Origin: Ryuthela nishihirai
Lineage: Eukaryota; Arthropoda; Arachnida; Araneae; Heptathelidae
NCBI GenBank assembly: GCA_038380435.1
Contig: JAWZYU010000013.1
Span: forward strand, 68,280,446-68,344,445
Reading direction: 5' to 3'
Length of the DNA: 64,000 nt
The notes below the pieces were generated by a model that was not told the origin of the DNA, did not search any database, and saw only the letters and a program-made list of their open reading frames with translations. The position numbers were made by a program, and so were the translations under genes. The first letter of the stretch is position 1; each line of letters opens with the position of its first letter. Below are positions 55,291 through 64,000 of this stretch, one piece after another.

Positions 55291-56330
55291 CAGTTGGCCC
55301 TTGATTTACGATTGTTTGATTTATGCCGATTTGAATACCTGCTGGTTTGATAATTTTATAGTAATTTCCTTAGTTTCCCTCAAAACTTAAGGAAATTTTT
55401 ATTCCGCGTTGCAGCCACCAAAAAAGTCGCTACGCAGCGCTAGTAGGGGGATGGACTCGAATGGCTTGAAGGTTCTAGAGTATGGAATCTAGACAAAAGG
55501 CAGCGGTATAAATGCTGGCTAACCGAGCATTGTGTCTCAGTGTCTCAGATTAAAGACAGGTACTGTTGCATTCGGTAGTGGCTCTTTACTTAACGGTGAA
55601 TTTATCTTGAAACTCGGTTTGTGTTTAAAATTATCTGTGATACATATTATCGAGAATGTACTGTGTTTAAAATTATCTGTGATACATATTATCGAGAATG
55701 TACTGTGTTTAAAATTATCTGTGATACATATTATCGAGATTTATTCTGTATTTTAACATTTTGCCTTAGAATATTTCATAAATTTATTGTTTAAAATGAA
55801 AAATGAAACTGGAACCATGTTTGGTCGTCAGAGCGGAAGTGCAATGGTCGGTGAAAAAGGTTGCTGAAAGACCACGCAAATCTATACCGTTAGAAGAAAA
55901 GACGAAAGTCATTAAAAGAATGGAGGGTGGGCAATCACGCTCTATTCTTGTAGGGAGCTACATATCGCTCCTCTACTCCAGAAACAATCATAAAAAATGC
56001 TGATAAAATTAAAAAAAGACAATGGAAGCTGCAAGAAGGAAAACTGCTACAACCTTTAGATACTCACGTGGTCCTGTGATTGAAAAAAAAAATGGAACAG
56101 TTAATCTCATTGTGACTGGGAACGAAACTGTTCTATTAGAAGAGGAATCAATGCAGTGTTGCAGTCTTACTACCATGTTTTGCAGGAGAGAATGCATCAA
56201 GCAATGAATACAACCCTCCCCTTTGTTAATTTAAAAGAAATCTGAAAAGCCATTAACTGAGCCAAAAATGGCAGAAGATGAACCAGTCGACCTTGACGAT
56301 CCACAACCAGGATCCTCCTCTCATCGGTAA
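55291..56330 (+). pseudogene. pogo/Tigger-type transposon relic, N-terminal part
   Basis: The left end CAGTTGGCCCTTGATTTACG follows TA (55289-55290), as Tigger-type ends do. Coding begins about 55860 in pieces: RPRKSIPLEEKTKVIKRMEG and GGQSRSI (55869-55950) resemble the N-terminal CENP-B/pogo helix-turn-helix. A shift then gives NADKIKKTMEAARRKTATTF (about 55996-56055) and further fragments to about 56330. The DDE core and right end are absent. In the family this protein binds the transposon ends by its N-terminal domain. It cannot be functional here. Confidence 0.72.
55620..55739 (+). repeat. 42-bp tandem repeat, nearly three units
   Basis: TGTGTTTAAAATTATCTGTG... begins at 55620, 55662 and 55704 with almost no change. 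It keeps an open frame (KLSVIHIIENVLC repeated) only because 42 is a multiple of three. Lies in the leader of the Tigger relic. Confidence 0.95.
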
Positions 56331-56564
56331 TGCCTACCTATTTATATTATACAAATACGTATTATGAAATAAATGCGATTTTAATGCAAGTATATAATGG
56401 TTTTGTTTAGAAAATTAAAATATTTTCATTATTGTATGAAAGGGAGTCTCGGTTTCGTACACCTGTAAAGCATCTCATTGAAATACATTTTAATTCGGGT
56501 TTCATTTCTCCAGCATCTCCAGGAATTTATTATTAGTCAAAGATTTAGAATTTCAGTTAAAAAG

Positions 56565-56883
56565 GGCAAAATTCCCCGCTCTGCCCACGGTCAGTAGGGG
56601 ACACCGATGGGTTTGTAAAGGCCGCCGTCCGTCGGATGGGACGTTATACAACAATGCAGATGGGACGTTAAGCAGTGTCTCCGTGTGCGGGAGAGCCATA
56701 CCCTGTGCACGTTAAAGAACACGCTGGATGGTCTTGACGGGAGGCTACCATCTGTCTCCCAACAGCTGTTCCAGTGGGTCCCCTCCCCCAACCTGCTCTG
56801 AACCTTCGGGGTCTTTGTGACCTGGCCATTTAGCCCATGGTGTGCAAAAAAGTGCCGCTCAGAGGTAAAACAACCAACCCAAC
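56565..56883 (+). mobile_element. Family-A SINE, 5'-truncated
   Basis: Begins in the body (GCAAAATTCCCCGCTCTGCC) without the tRNA head. The rest, up to GTAAAACAACCAACCCAA, is close to the 58591 and 30761 copies. A ~25-bp insertion-like duplication of GATGGGACGTTA lies at 56634-56670. TCAGTTAAAAAG (56553) and TCAGTTCAAAAG (56884) may be the target duplication. Confidence 0.85.
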
Positions 56884-56899
56884 TCAGTTCAAAAGAACC

Positions 56900-58500
56900 C
56901 AGGTGCTGAATTCGAGTGACTCTATTCTTAGAGTATACAGTATCAAAATGAACTGAATAAATAACCTTATGACGTTAATGAAGGATAAAACGAAGTAGCA
57001 GAGATTAATAGGTAGTGCAGGTGAAGGTAAGAAAGGTTATCGAGAAAGATTTGGAATATTTTGAAAGACGCATTTTGGAATAGCCACGGAAATCATTCCG
57101 CTAAAAGTAGGAGCGGGTGAAATATAAATGGATGAGAGATGGACTAGCTCAACTCATTGAATAAAACAGAAAAGACCAATATGATAGAATAATGTGAAAA
57201 ATATATTATGTGTCAGGAAGAAAATGGATGAAAGAAAAACGTACGGAGATTCACAAAAAAAATGTGTTTTAATATATATTTCATAAATGCATCAAAGATA
57301 TCGAGGGAGGAAGAGAATAATCATTTGGAGATTCATAAAAACAAAGAATGGAATTGTAATCAAGGAAAAATAGAAAAATAACAAAAAATTATGAACAAAA
57401 TATATCGAATAATTATTTCAAGATAATAAATGAGGAAAAATCGCAGATTTAAGGAATTTGGGAAGCATGAAATTTTTACATTAGAAAAAACATTATCTGC
57501 CAAGAAAATTAAAAGCTAAGGATCGGAATGAACTGCTGCGAAAAAGATTACATTTATGGAGTTTAATTACATAAAAATATTTAAATATAATTAATCAAAT
57601 TTTGAAAGGAGAGAAATTCCGGAGGTTATCAGCAAATCACTCTTCCTATTATTTTTAAATGTAATAACTAAACTCTTATTAAAGGTATTAATGCTGAGAA
57701 TAGGAAATAAGGTAAAATTGGAGGTTTCAAATGTTCAAGATAGCTTTGTAGAAGATCGTAAAAAAAGTCAAATGCTCTTTCTATGATAGGAACGCTTTTA
57801 GGAAGATCAGTAAAAGTGAAGAAAAAAAATCTTTCTCTGTTTCATTAATTGCTTTAAAGCATTTGATGGCTTTAAACACCAAAGGTTGTTGTTTCATTAA
57901 TTGCTTTAAAGCATTTGATGGCTTTAAACACCAAAGGCTGTTAAGAAGGGTCGGATATTACCAAAAAAGAATAATTAAAAAATATATTGGGATCGAATTT
58001 TACCAACATGAATAACCAATTAGTTAAGCGTTTTTATTTAAATTTAAAAAAAAACGCCTAAAGCAAAGATATGACTTTTTGTTTTATGTATGCAACTATT
58101 TTAATGAGAATATTCTGAGAGAGATAGAGGAGACATAAAGACTGTGTATTGGAGGACAGAATTTTATTCACATATGATATGCAACCAAAGTGTTTCAACA
58201 GCTGATTCGAAACAAAAAGTTTTTAAATGTTCTATTTATTGTTGTGAACGAAAGCAAAAAAAAAAAAGTCTAACCATCAGCTGTAATAAAAGAGAGTGCA
58301 TGATAATTTCAAAACTTAAAACCATTCGCGAATGAAAATTTAGAAACAATATGTAGAACAAGTAAAACAAATGTGGAATATTAATTATCTATAAAGATTC
58401 GTAATATCAGACGGTAAATGTGATAAAGAAATAGTTCTAAGAATATGGATGACAAAAGACACATTTAAATAAATTAAAAAATATTCTTATAAACTGCAAA
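56900..58500 (+). pseudogene. Very degenerate LINE reverse transcriptase, a different lineage from the RTE copies
   Basis: Recognisable in scraps. About 57670-57790: LKVLMLRIGNKVKLEVSNVQ then DSFVEDRKK, like the ...NRI...QFGFRKGKG block. About 57838-57930: LCFINCFKAFDGFKHQRL, motif A (family pattern FIDYxKAFDxVKH). About 58260-58320: LTISCNKRECMIISK, like the KTECMVISK block after the catalytic motif. About 58365-58465: VEQVKQMWNIN, VISDGKCDKEIVLRIWMTKD, like the LGSVISDDGRCxxEIRRRIxMAK block. Order and spacing are right, but motifs B and YADD are missing between. Many stops. The KTECM and CDxEIRRRI blocks differ from the equivalents in copies A-D. Confidence 0.6.
57839..57942 (+). repeat. 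52-bp tandem duplication over motif A of the LINE relic
   Basis: TTCATTAATTGCTTTAAAGC... ending CACCAAAGG occurs at 57841 and 57893, nearly identical. It doubles the sequence coding for the motif A block. Confidence 0.92.
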
Positions 58501-58590
58501 ATCTCTATGAATCTCAGAGTTCTGGATTCTTATATAATGCTAGTCTTGACACATGTATCAGAATGCCGGACTATATCATTAAAGTCAAGG

Positions 58591-58935
58591 TTCGAGTCCC
58601 AGCTGGGTCAGCGTTGAGATTTATCTCCGCAAAATTTCCCGCCCTGCCCACGGTCAGTAGGGGACACCGATGGGCTTGGAAAGGCCGCCGTCCGTCGTAT
58701 GGGACGTTAAGCCGTGGCCCCGTTTGTGGGAGAGCCATACCCTGTGCACGTTAAAGAACACGCTGGATGGCCTTGATGGGAGGCTCATCCAGCGTGGCCT
58801 TGACGGGAGGCTCCCAACAGCTGTTCCAGTGGGTCCCCTCCCCCAACCTTCTCTGAGACTTCGGGGTCCATGTGACCTGGCAATTTAGCCCATGGTGTGC
58901 AAAAGAGTGCCGCTAAGAGGTAAAACAACCCAACC
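58591..58935 (+). mobile_element. Family-A SINE, 5'-truncated at the B box, 14-bp target duplication
   Basis: Starts at TTCGAGTCCCAGCTGGGTCA, inside the B box, so the A box is lost. The body is close to the full-length copies, with a short internal duplication around 58778-58815. CATTAAAGTCAAGG at 58577-58590 recurs at 58936-58949, a perfect 14-bp target duplication. So it inserted already truncated. Confidence 0.93.
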
Positions 58936-58998
58936 CATTAAAGTCAAGGATGAAAGCCCGAGATGTATTTCTTTAAATGCATATTAAAAGTTCCTTGG

Positions 58999-59065
58999 TT
59001 AAGCCCAGGCTCGGATTTCCCATAAGGCACGTTAGGCACTTGCTTAGGGGTGATAAACTAATAAA
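58999..59065 (+). mobile_element. Probable hAT left-end fragment
   Basis: GCCCAGGCTCGGATTTCCCA followed by AGGCACGTTAGGCACTTGC is like the CAGGGCCGGATT...AGGCAC..TAGGCAC start of a widespread hAT group. No partner end. Confidence 0.45.
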
Positions 59066-59269
59066 GACGGCAACGTAAATTTCAAATTTAAATTTATTTC
59101 AACCATATAATGCAATTCTTAATATACTTAAACACTGTAACCTTCTAAGAAAATTTGTTTGAGGTTGCAAAATTATGCCAAACATTTTAAAACGAAAATG
59201 ACAATATAGCTCAAGCAAATAAATAATCAATACTTTCCAACTTCATAAGTCAATCAAAGATGTGTTTTT

Positions 59270-60425
59270 TAAACAATACTTCACATTTAATTTATTATAT
59301 AATTTGGGACCAGTATACAGAACTTTTTGTTTAAACTTTACTTTATATAATATTGGAATCAATAATTTATTTCATTATCTCTGATCCAGCATTCAGATGC
59401 TTTCATTCGGAAATTTGACAGATTTTTATAAATATAAATCAATAGCCTGTATATGTATAATTTTTTCAACTGTAATATTCCTAATTCTTGAATAAAGGTG
59501 CAGAACAAGTCAATTTTGATCTTTTTTTAACATCACTCTTATGATATATTTCTGTAATACTTCCATCTCCTCAGTTTAATATTACTTGTACCTTCCCATA
59601 TTGGAAGAGCATAATATAAGTGAAACTGTACACATGAAAAGTAAGACATTAATAAAGTTTGTCTATTTAAAACATCTCTTAATATACAAAATCTATTTAT
59701 AGCAAATTTTAGCTTCTTTATAAAATAATTTATATGCTTTTCCCATATTAATTGATTGTCAAAAAATACACCGAGATATTTAATTTCCGAAACCTTTTGC
59801 ATGATGGACAAATACAATTTGATTCACCTATTAATCCACAAGAATGGAATTTAGTTTTATAATATTCGGATAACCATATTATTAAGTGAAAAAAATTCAC
59901 TTACTTTTTCTTATTTAAATTTAAAAGCAGTTTATTATTTCATAGCCATTTATAAAGTAAGTGCATATCGTTATTTATATATTGAGATGTCTTTAAATCA
60001 TTATCAGTAACATATAATAAGACAGTATCATCTGCAAATGCAATTATTTCACTATGAAATTTAATATAAAAAAATCATTCATAAAACAGTTAAATAAAAT
60101 TGGGCCCAATACTGACCCCTGTGGTACACCAATATCAATGGATAAAATATCACTTAATTCATTATTTAATTTAACCATTTGCCTTCTATCTGATAGATAA
60201 GACGAAATCCATGAATAAAAATATCTCTGATTCCCATATTAAAAAGTTTATTCAATAAAATCTTGTGATCTGCTAAATCAAATGCCATATTTGAATAAAA
60301 AAATACATTTACTTTCTTGCCTATATTTAGTGCATTATGTATCTTATCAGTCAAACAGACAAGATCATCCAATGTTCCCTTTTGTCTTGAAATCCAAATA
60401 GTATTTTATTTATGATTTTATATCT
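59270..60425 (-). pseudogene. Decayed LINE reverse transcriptase, minus strand
   Basis: Minus strand. The frame at 60372-60166 has LVCLTDKIHNALNIGKKVNV and NMAFDLADHKILL, equivalent to the motif A region (FxDxxKAFDxVDHxxLL), with the catalytic Asp damaged. About 60155-60105 reads IDIGVPQGSVLGPILFN (motif B). About 60045-60020 covers IAFADDTVLLYV (catalytic ADD) in another frame. 59817-59539 has VSEIKYLGVFFDNQLIWEKH and YALPIWEG, post-RT blocks. Frameshifts separate the pieces. The FADD and YLGVFFD patterns suggest a CR1/Jockey/R1-group LINE. No endonuclease seen upstream. Confidence 0.75.
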
Positions 60426-60430
60426 ATTCA

Positions 60431-60479
60431 GAAAGTCAACAAGTTTGTTGACTTTCACATCAAAAAGTCCGATGTGAAA
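60431..60479. repeat. Two overlapping short hairpins
   Basis: 60431-60456 is a perfect 12-bp-arm palindrome (GAAAGTCAACAA/GT/TTGTTGACTTTC). 60453-60461 (TTTCACATC) pairs with 60471-60479 (GATGTGAAA). They share four bases, so only one can form fully. At the upstream edge of the minus-strand LINE relic. Confidence 0.9.
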
Positions 60480-60499
60480 AATCCACATTCAAATCTCTA

Positions 60500-62160
60500 T
60501 AACCTCAAAAAATGGCATTTTTACAGAAAAGACCGCAGGAGATAAAGTATATATCCCGAATAGATAATACAGAAATGATTTATTCAAATCTCGATTTTAA
60601 ACAATATTCGTGTAATATTTAAATTATTATTGAAGATAGTAATGACTTAATGATGGTGAATTAATTGAATATTAGTTATATCTGCTAAAAATTATTATCT
60701 GAAAGTTAGGGAACTTTTAACATAGGCTTTCTATTAACACAACGTGAGATAGTCCTCCAATATTATTGAATAATAGTAATTTTTTCATTACTAGATTAAG
60801 TCCCGAAAGGTCAGTGTAAAAACAAATAAGATCGTCTGCCTATATGTTATGTTTAATGTTATTTTACGTTTTTCAATTTCTGAATTGCTCTGGAGCAGAA
60901 TTGTACAACTAAACACCCCAGAGGCTTGTATGTAAAAAAATTATAAGGCTGGAAGAGATAAAGGAAGATAAAACGTTTAAATTTGAAAATATATAATTTG
61001 ATTTCTAAACGTTACTGCATAATGAATATTATGGATTTTAATTTTATGTTGCATGTAATATTTATCTATTTAGGAAAGATGTATTATTATTAAAATTATC
61101 CCATCAATTTCGATTAAATTACTTTTTTCTTCATGTTCGTGATAGCGAAAAATTCACTGTTTTTAATGAATTATTGAAAACTGACCTTACCTAAGTGGGC
61201 ACCCCCTGCTCTGGGAAGCCACATCTCAATAAAGAGATGAAATTTTACAAAATGAAATAGTTAATAAATATCAGAACTTGATAGATTTTGTTGAACGAAT
61301 TTGGAGCAAAAATGAATAGAAATACTTATACTAACTACAATGATCGAGGGTGAGAAAACCGGAGATAACAAAAGGGAAACGGAAATAACAATTCTGACTT
61401 ATATAAAAAGAGTATGAAATGGATGAATATATTGTTATTAGATAATATTTGTGTCAGAAAGAAAAATAGTATTATGAGAGACTACGTTCACCAACGACTT
61501 GCTAGGATATGTACCTGGAGAGGGGAAACTTTTCTCTGTGCTAAGCTGTAGAACCAACTGGTAAAGCAGATAACATACTAGTGGAACACATTCTGCCAGC
61601 GACAGAAAAAAAAGTTGTAATCAAAATTGCTTTATTATTTTCAGGGTACAGTCAAAACGTAATGCGAAGCATATGCAGTACAATCTATTATATATTTTAG
61701 AAAGTTTGTGTCTCTGTCTGTCACGTGTCTTTCTGTTTGTTCGAGATCTCCGTCTAAACCGTGAGAGCTACGACCACCAAATTTCGTTTACAGCTTCATC
61801 CCAACGTAAAGTAGTGCACTGTTAGAGTTTCTACCCCCTATGATTAGGCCCTCCCCCAAATGTGAATGTTTGTCCATTGATAACTCTCCCCACCGAAAGC
61901 CTGCTACTCCATTCATAACTCTGAACTCTCCTTTTATAGGTTGGCGACGTCAGTGCCCCTACTGATTTAAGTCACTTGAGGCGGGTTTAATCCTTACTCC
62001 ACTGAACTTGAAACACAATCTATAAACACTAAGCAGAAAGACGCAAATGGAATAATCACAAAATTTGGGGCAGATCGGCCACATATCTGCCGAATTAATT
62101 AGGTACCCTAACTACTAGCCCATCCTGATCTAGTGATTAGCTTACCTGACTACTAAACCA
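60500..62160. other. No gene seen
   Basis: AT-rich. About 61700-61990 is a pyrimidine-rich, TCTG-containing repeat-like stretch that I cannot place. Confidence 0.35.
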
Positions 62161-62164
62161 GTGG

Positions 62165-62283
62165 GCATGTTCCTGTTTATGTGTACGTATATTGTATCAG
62201 AAACCATGACAAGCCCAATAGAGATTCTAGGTTATCTTCGTCCTTTTTGTAAGGGAGAACCTTGTTCCCTTTTAAAGAAAAAA
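62165..62283 (+). repeat. Interspersed repeat shared with 47780-47885
   Basis: CAGAAACCATGACAAGCCCA, ATAGAGATTCTAGGTTAT and TAAGGGAGAACC follow the order seen at 47795-47870. Confidence 0.7.
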
Positions 62284-62570
62284 ATTATCATCATCATCAT
62301 CATCATCATAATCCTCAAGCAGGCATGGGCTACGGATGTCCAACCAGAATGAAGAAGATTCATAAAGAGTAACACATTAAAACCGTCTGGAAGAATAAAT
62401 AGGAAAATTACAAAATAAAATTAAAAATCGTAGCCCATAGCTGCTTGAGGTGAAAAAAATTATCATCATCATCATCATCATGATCCTTCTTGATGAAGAA
62501 GGTTTATAAAGAGTAGCACATTAAAGCCGTCTGGGAGAATAAATAGAAAAATTGCAAAATAAAATAAAAA
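62284..62570. repeat. Two RTE 3' ends in opposite orientations within a ~175-bp direct duplication
   Basis: 62284-62345 is a minus-strand RTE end: (ATC)n then CCTCAAGCAGGCATGGGCTA, complement of TAGCCCATGCCTGCTTGAGG. 62429-62452 is a plus-strand end (CGTAGCCCATAGCTGCTTGA), followed by (ATC)n at 62463-62481. The following AAAGAGTA(A/G)CACATTAAA and CCGTCTGG.AGAATAAATAG are present at both 62360-62400 and 62512-62550. Confidence 0.8.
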
Positions 62571-63657
62571 ACTTTAATTTTTCGGAGCAGACTTTCTTCA
62601 ACTGATGAATCCGCATGAACCTTGAATTGCTTAGTTACTTAAATTTTATTCACATTACCTTACGATTGAAATAATTTCCAAAAAAAATAACTTCTTTATA
62701 ATTTCTAATAATTGCACATTTCAACACCAGAGTCTCGTTTTTCTTAACACGGTTCATTTCCATTTTTTCCCGCTCTTCACTAAAGCTGCTGTGTGATCGA
62801 TAAAAGTTCCCATCATTAGATCTTATCCTCATGTTCTTAATACTACGCTGCTAAAGTTCCTCTCACGTCATCGCCACATTTCTGAAATGCAATCTGAAAA
62901 GCGTCGCTAACATAATTCGTTGGGCAGTTTCCTACAAAATTTTCGGGAAAACTGGCTATGTTTCGCGAAAGATAAGACAGAAAAAAATGCACATTACTGA
63001 CACTTCAGCTCAGTGTATGTTATTATGATGCTTAAAGGTGACTTGAGAAAATTTATGAACATAGTTAACTTGGCCAGAGATAAGCAATAAATACAGAGAT
63101 CCGGGAAAAGATGAGATATACTTTCGGAGTAAATTGCATGTTCTTAATGATATAGAAACAATGAAAAATATATTTGTGCAATATGATTAAAGAAAATTTA
63201 ATGAGAAAGTCAGTATTTTGTAACGTGTAGCTTATCTTTCTTAACCTTAACGTTTAACTAATCAGTCTAGTATGTAAGCACTTGAAAAAAAAATACTTTA
63301 ATGTATTAAATCTGTTCAATTTGCCGGAATAATGTAACGTGAAAAATTCAAACGAGTTTTCTTTATTTTAAATTCCTTTGAATTATTCCATCACGCGTAA
63401 TTCTAAAATAATTTTAATTATTGTGAATTGTTTAATATTATGAAGATAAATTGTTTTCAAAGTGGCTCGTTTATTAGAATGAAAACCAATATACAATTTT
63501 ATTCTCTTCTGACTAGTTATCGATAGTCATCGATGATAATTCAGATTAAGTTTTGCAAAAAATGAAGAAGAATTTTGATTTTAGGTATGCGACATGTCTA
63601 AATAGTGGAGATCATTCTAGCCCATCTGGTGAATCTATTTTGTATATTACTTCAATT
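62571..63657. other. No gene seen
   Basis: AT-rich, no supported frame or repeat. Confidence 0.4.
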
Positions 63658-63938
63658 CAAGCTGGATCTAAGGCTGAGAGAGAGCAAGGGAGTCCTGACT
63701 CACCCTCTAAGAATGTTAGTACGTATTACTATTGATGCAATGGAGGCCCAAAACTATTTAACTTGTACATATTTCACTCATTTTTCATGATTTCTTTTAA
63801 CCTCTAAAACGAATGGGGAAATATTACACTGCAACAGAAATCCAGTCTCTTCTCCCCTCCGTCCTTCACTTTTACCTTATCCCGGCTCGTTTGCGTTGCT
63901 CTACTTCCTCTCCTAATTATTTTTTAGATCCAGACCTG
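63658..63938. mobile_element. MITE of the GGATCTAG type
   Basis: Left CAAGCTGGATCTAA; inward from 63938, CAGGTCTGGATCTAA. Interior GAATGTTAGTACG...ATTTCACTCATTTTTCAT follows the interior of the copy at 5531-5785. Flanks CTTCAATT and TTTCAGTA match at 5 of 8 only. Confidence 0.6.
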
Positions 63939-64000
63939 TTTCAGTAACATATTTTACTAAGTATATGATATGACAAACTTAATTTATCCAGAAAATGTCG

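Noticed and set aside
61700..61990. A Helitron end or a TCTG-rich regulatory repeat
   Set aside because: No TC start, CTRR end or terminal hairpin was found.
1..64000. CRISPR arrays, operons or bacterial genes
   Set aside because: Base composition, SINEs, LINEs and lack of dense genes indicate an animal nuclear genome, and no regularly spaced short repeats with unique spacers occur.

Overview
This looks like about 64 kb of an intron-rich or intergenic, AT-rich metazoan nuclear genome, most likely an arthropod. An arachnid or other chelicerate is plausible but not demonstrated. I find no gene that I can defend as a functional host gene. Almost everything recognisable is mobile DNA at different stages of decay, much of it nested: non-LTR retrotransposons (LINEs), tRNA- and 5S-derived SINEs, Tc1/mariner, pogo/Tigger and hAT DNA transposons, a probable P-like element, MITEs, microsatellites and degenerate tandem repeats. 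There is no operon, CRISPR array or plausible free-standing RNA gene.

Layout. 1-5.8 kb: degenerate tandem repeat, a well-preserved tRNA-SINE with 12-bp target duplications, three hAT-type MITEs. 5.8-15.3 kb: tRNA-like fold-back repeats, then a run of minus-strand SINEs whose tails have expanded into tandem arrays (about 9.96-11.05 kb and 11.60-11.83 kb). 15.3-22.7 kb: a decayed CR1/Jockey-like LINE carrying a 5S-rRNA-headed SINE and an hAT MITE, a hAT transposase C-terminal relic, and a tRNA-headed SINE with the same body as the 5S-headed one. 22.7-26.2 kb: nearly full-length RTE-like LINE (copy A). 26.4-33.5 kb: a Tc1-like relic split by a 6.47-kb element with 31-bp terminal inverted repeats, an 8-bp target duplication and a THAP-like reading frame, itself holding a SINE and several large hairpins. 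33.5-34.3 kb: RTE copy C with an internal inverted duplication. 35.9-39.3 kb: a Tc1/mariner element with both terminal inverted repeats, split by RTE copy B. 39.3-43.4 kb: unassigned. 43.4-45.0 kb: a decayed copy of an arthropod-type repeated ORF of unknown function. 45.7-54.8 kb: SINEs, a LINE endonuclease scrap, RTE copy D (minus strand), a degenerate satellite-like array. 54.9-64 kb: long hairpin, Tigger relic, two more decayed LINEs, SINEs, RTE 3' ends and a MITE.

How the parts fit. RTE copies A, B and D are close relatives ending in short microsatellites. None is complete: A has lost the YADD motif of its reverse transcriptase by a 40-bp deletion, B lacks the endonuclease, D is truncated and frameshifted. 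Two SINEs (16.45 kb and 22.56 kb) have different polymerase III heads, 5S rRNA and tRNA, but share one body, and their last ~50 bases resemble the RTE 3' end, including its last codons. This suggests one SINE family using the RTE machinery and changing promoter. The other abundant SINE (about 16 copies) ends in an ACCC-rich tail and does not match any LINE here. All assignments come from reading the sequence by eye; identities are estimates.
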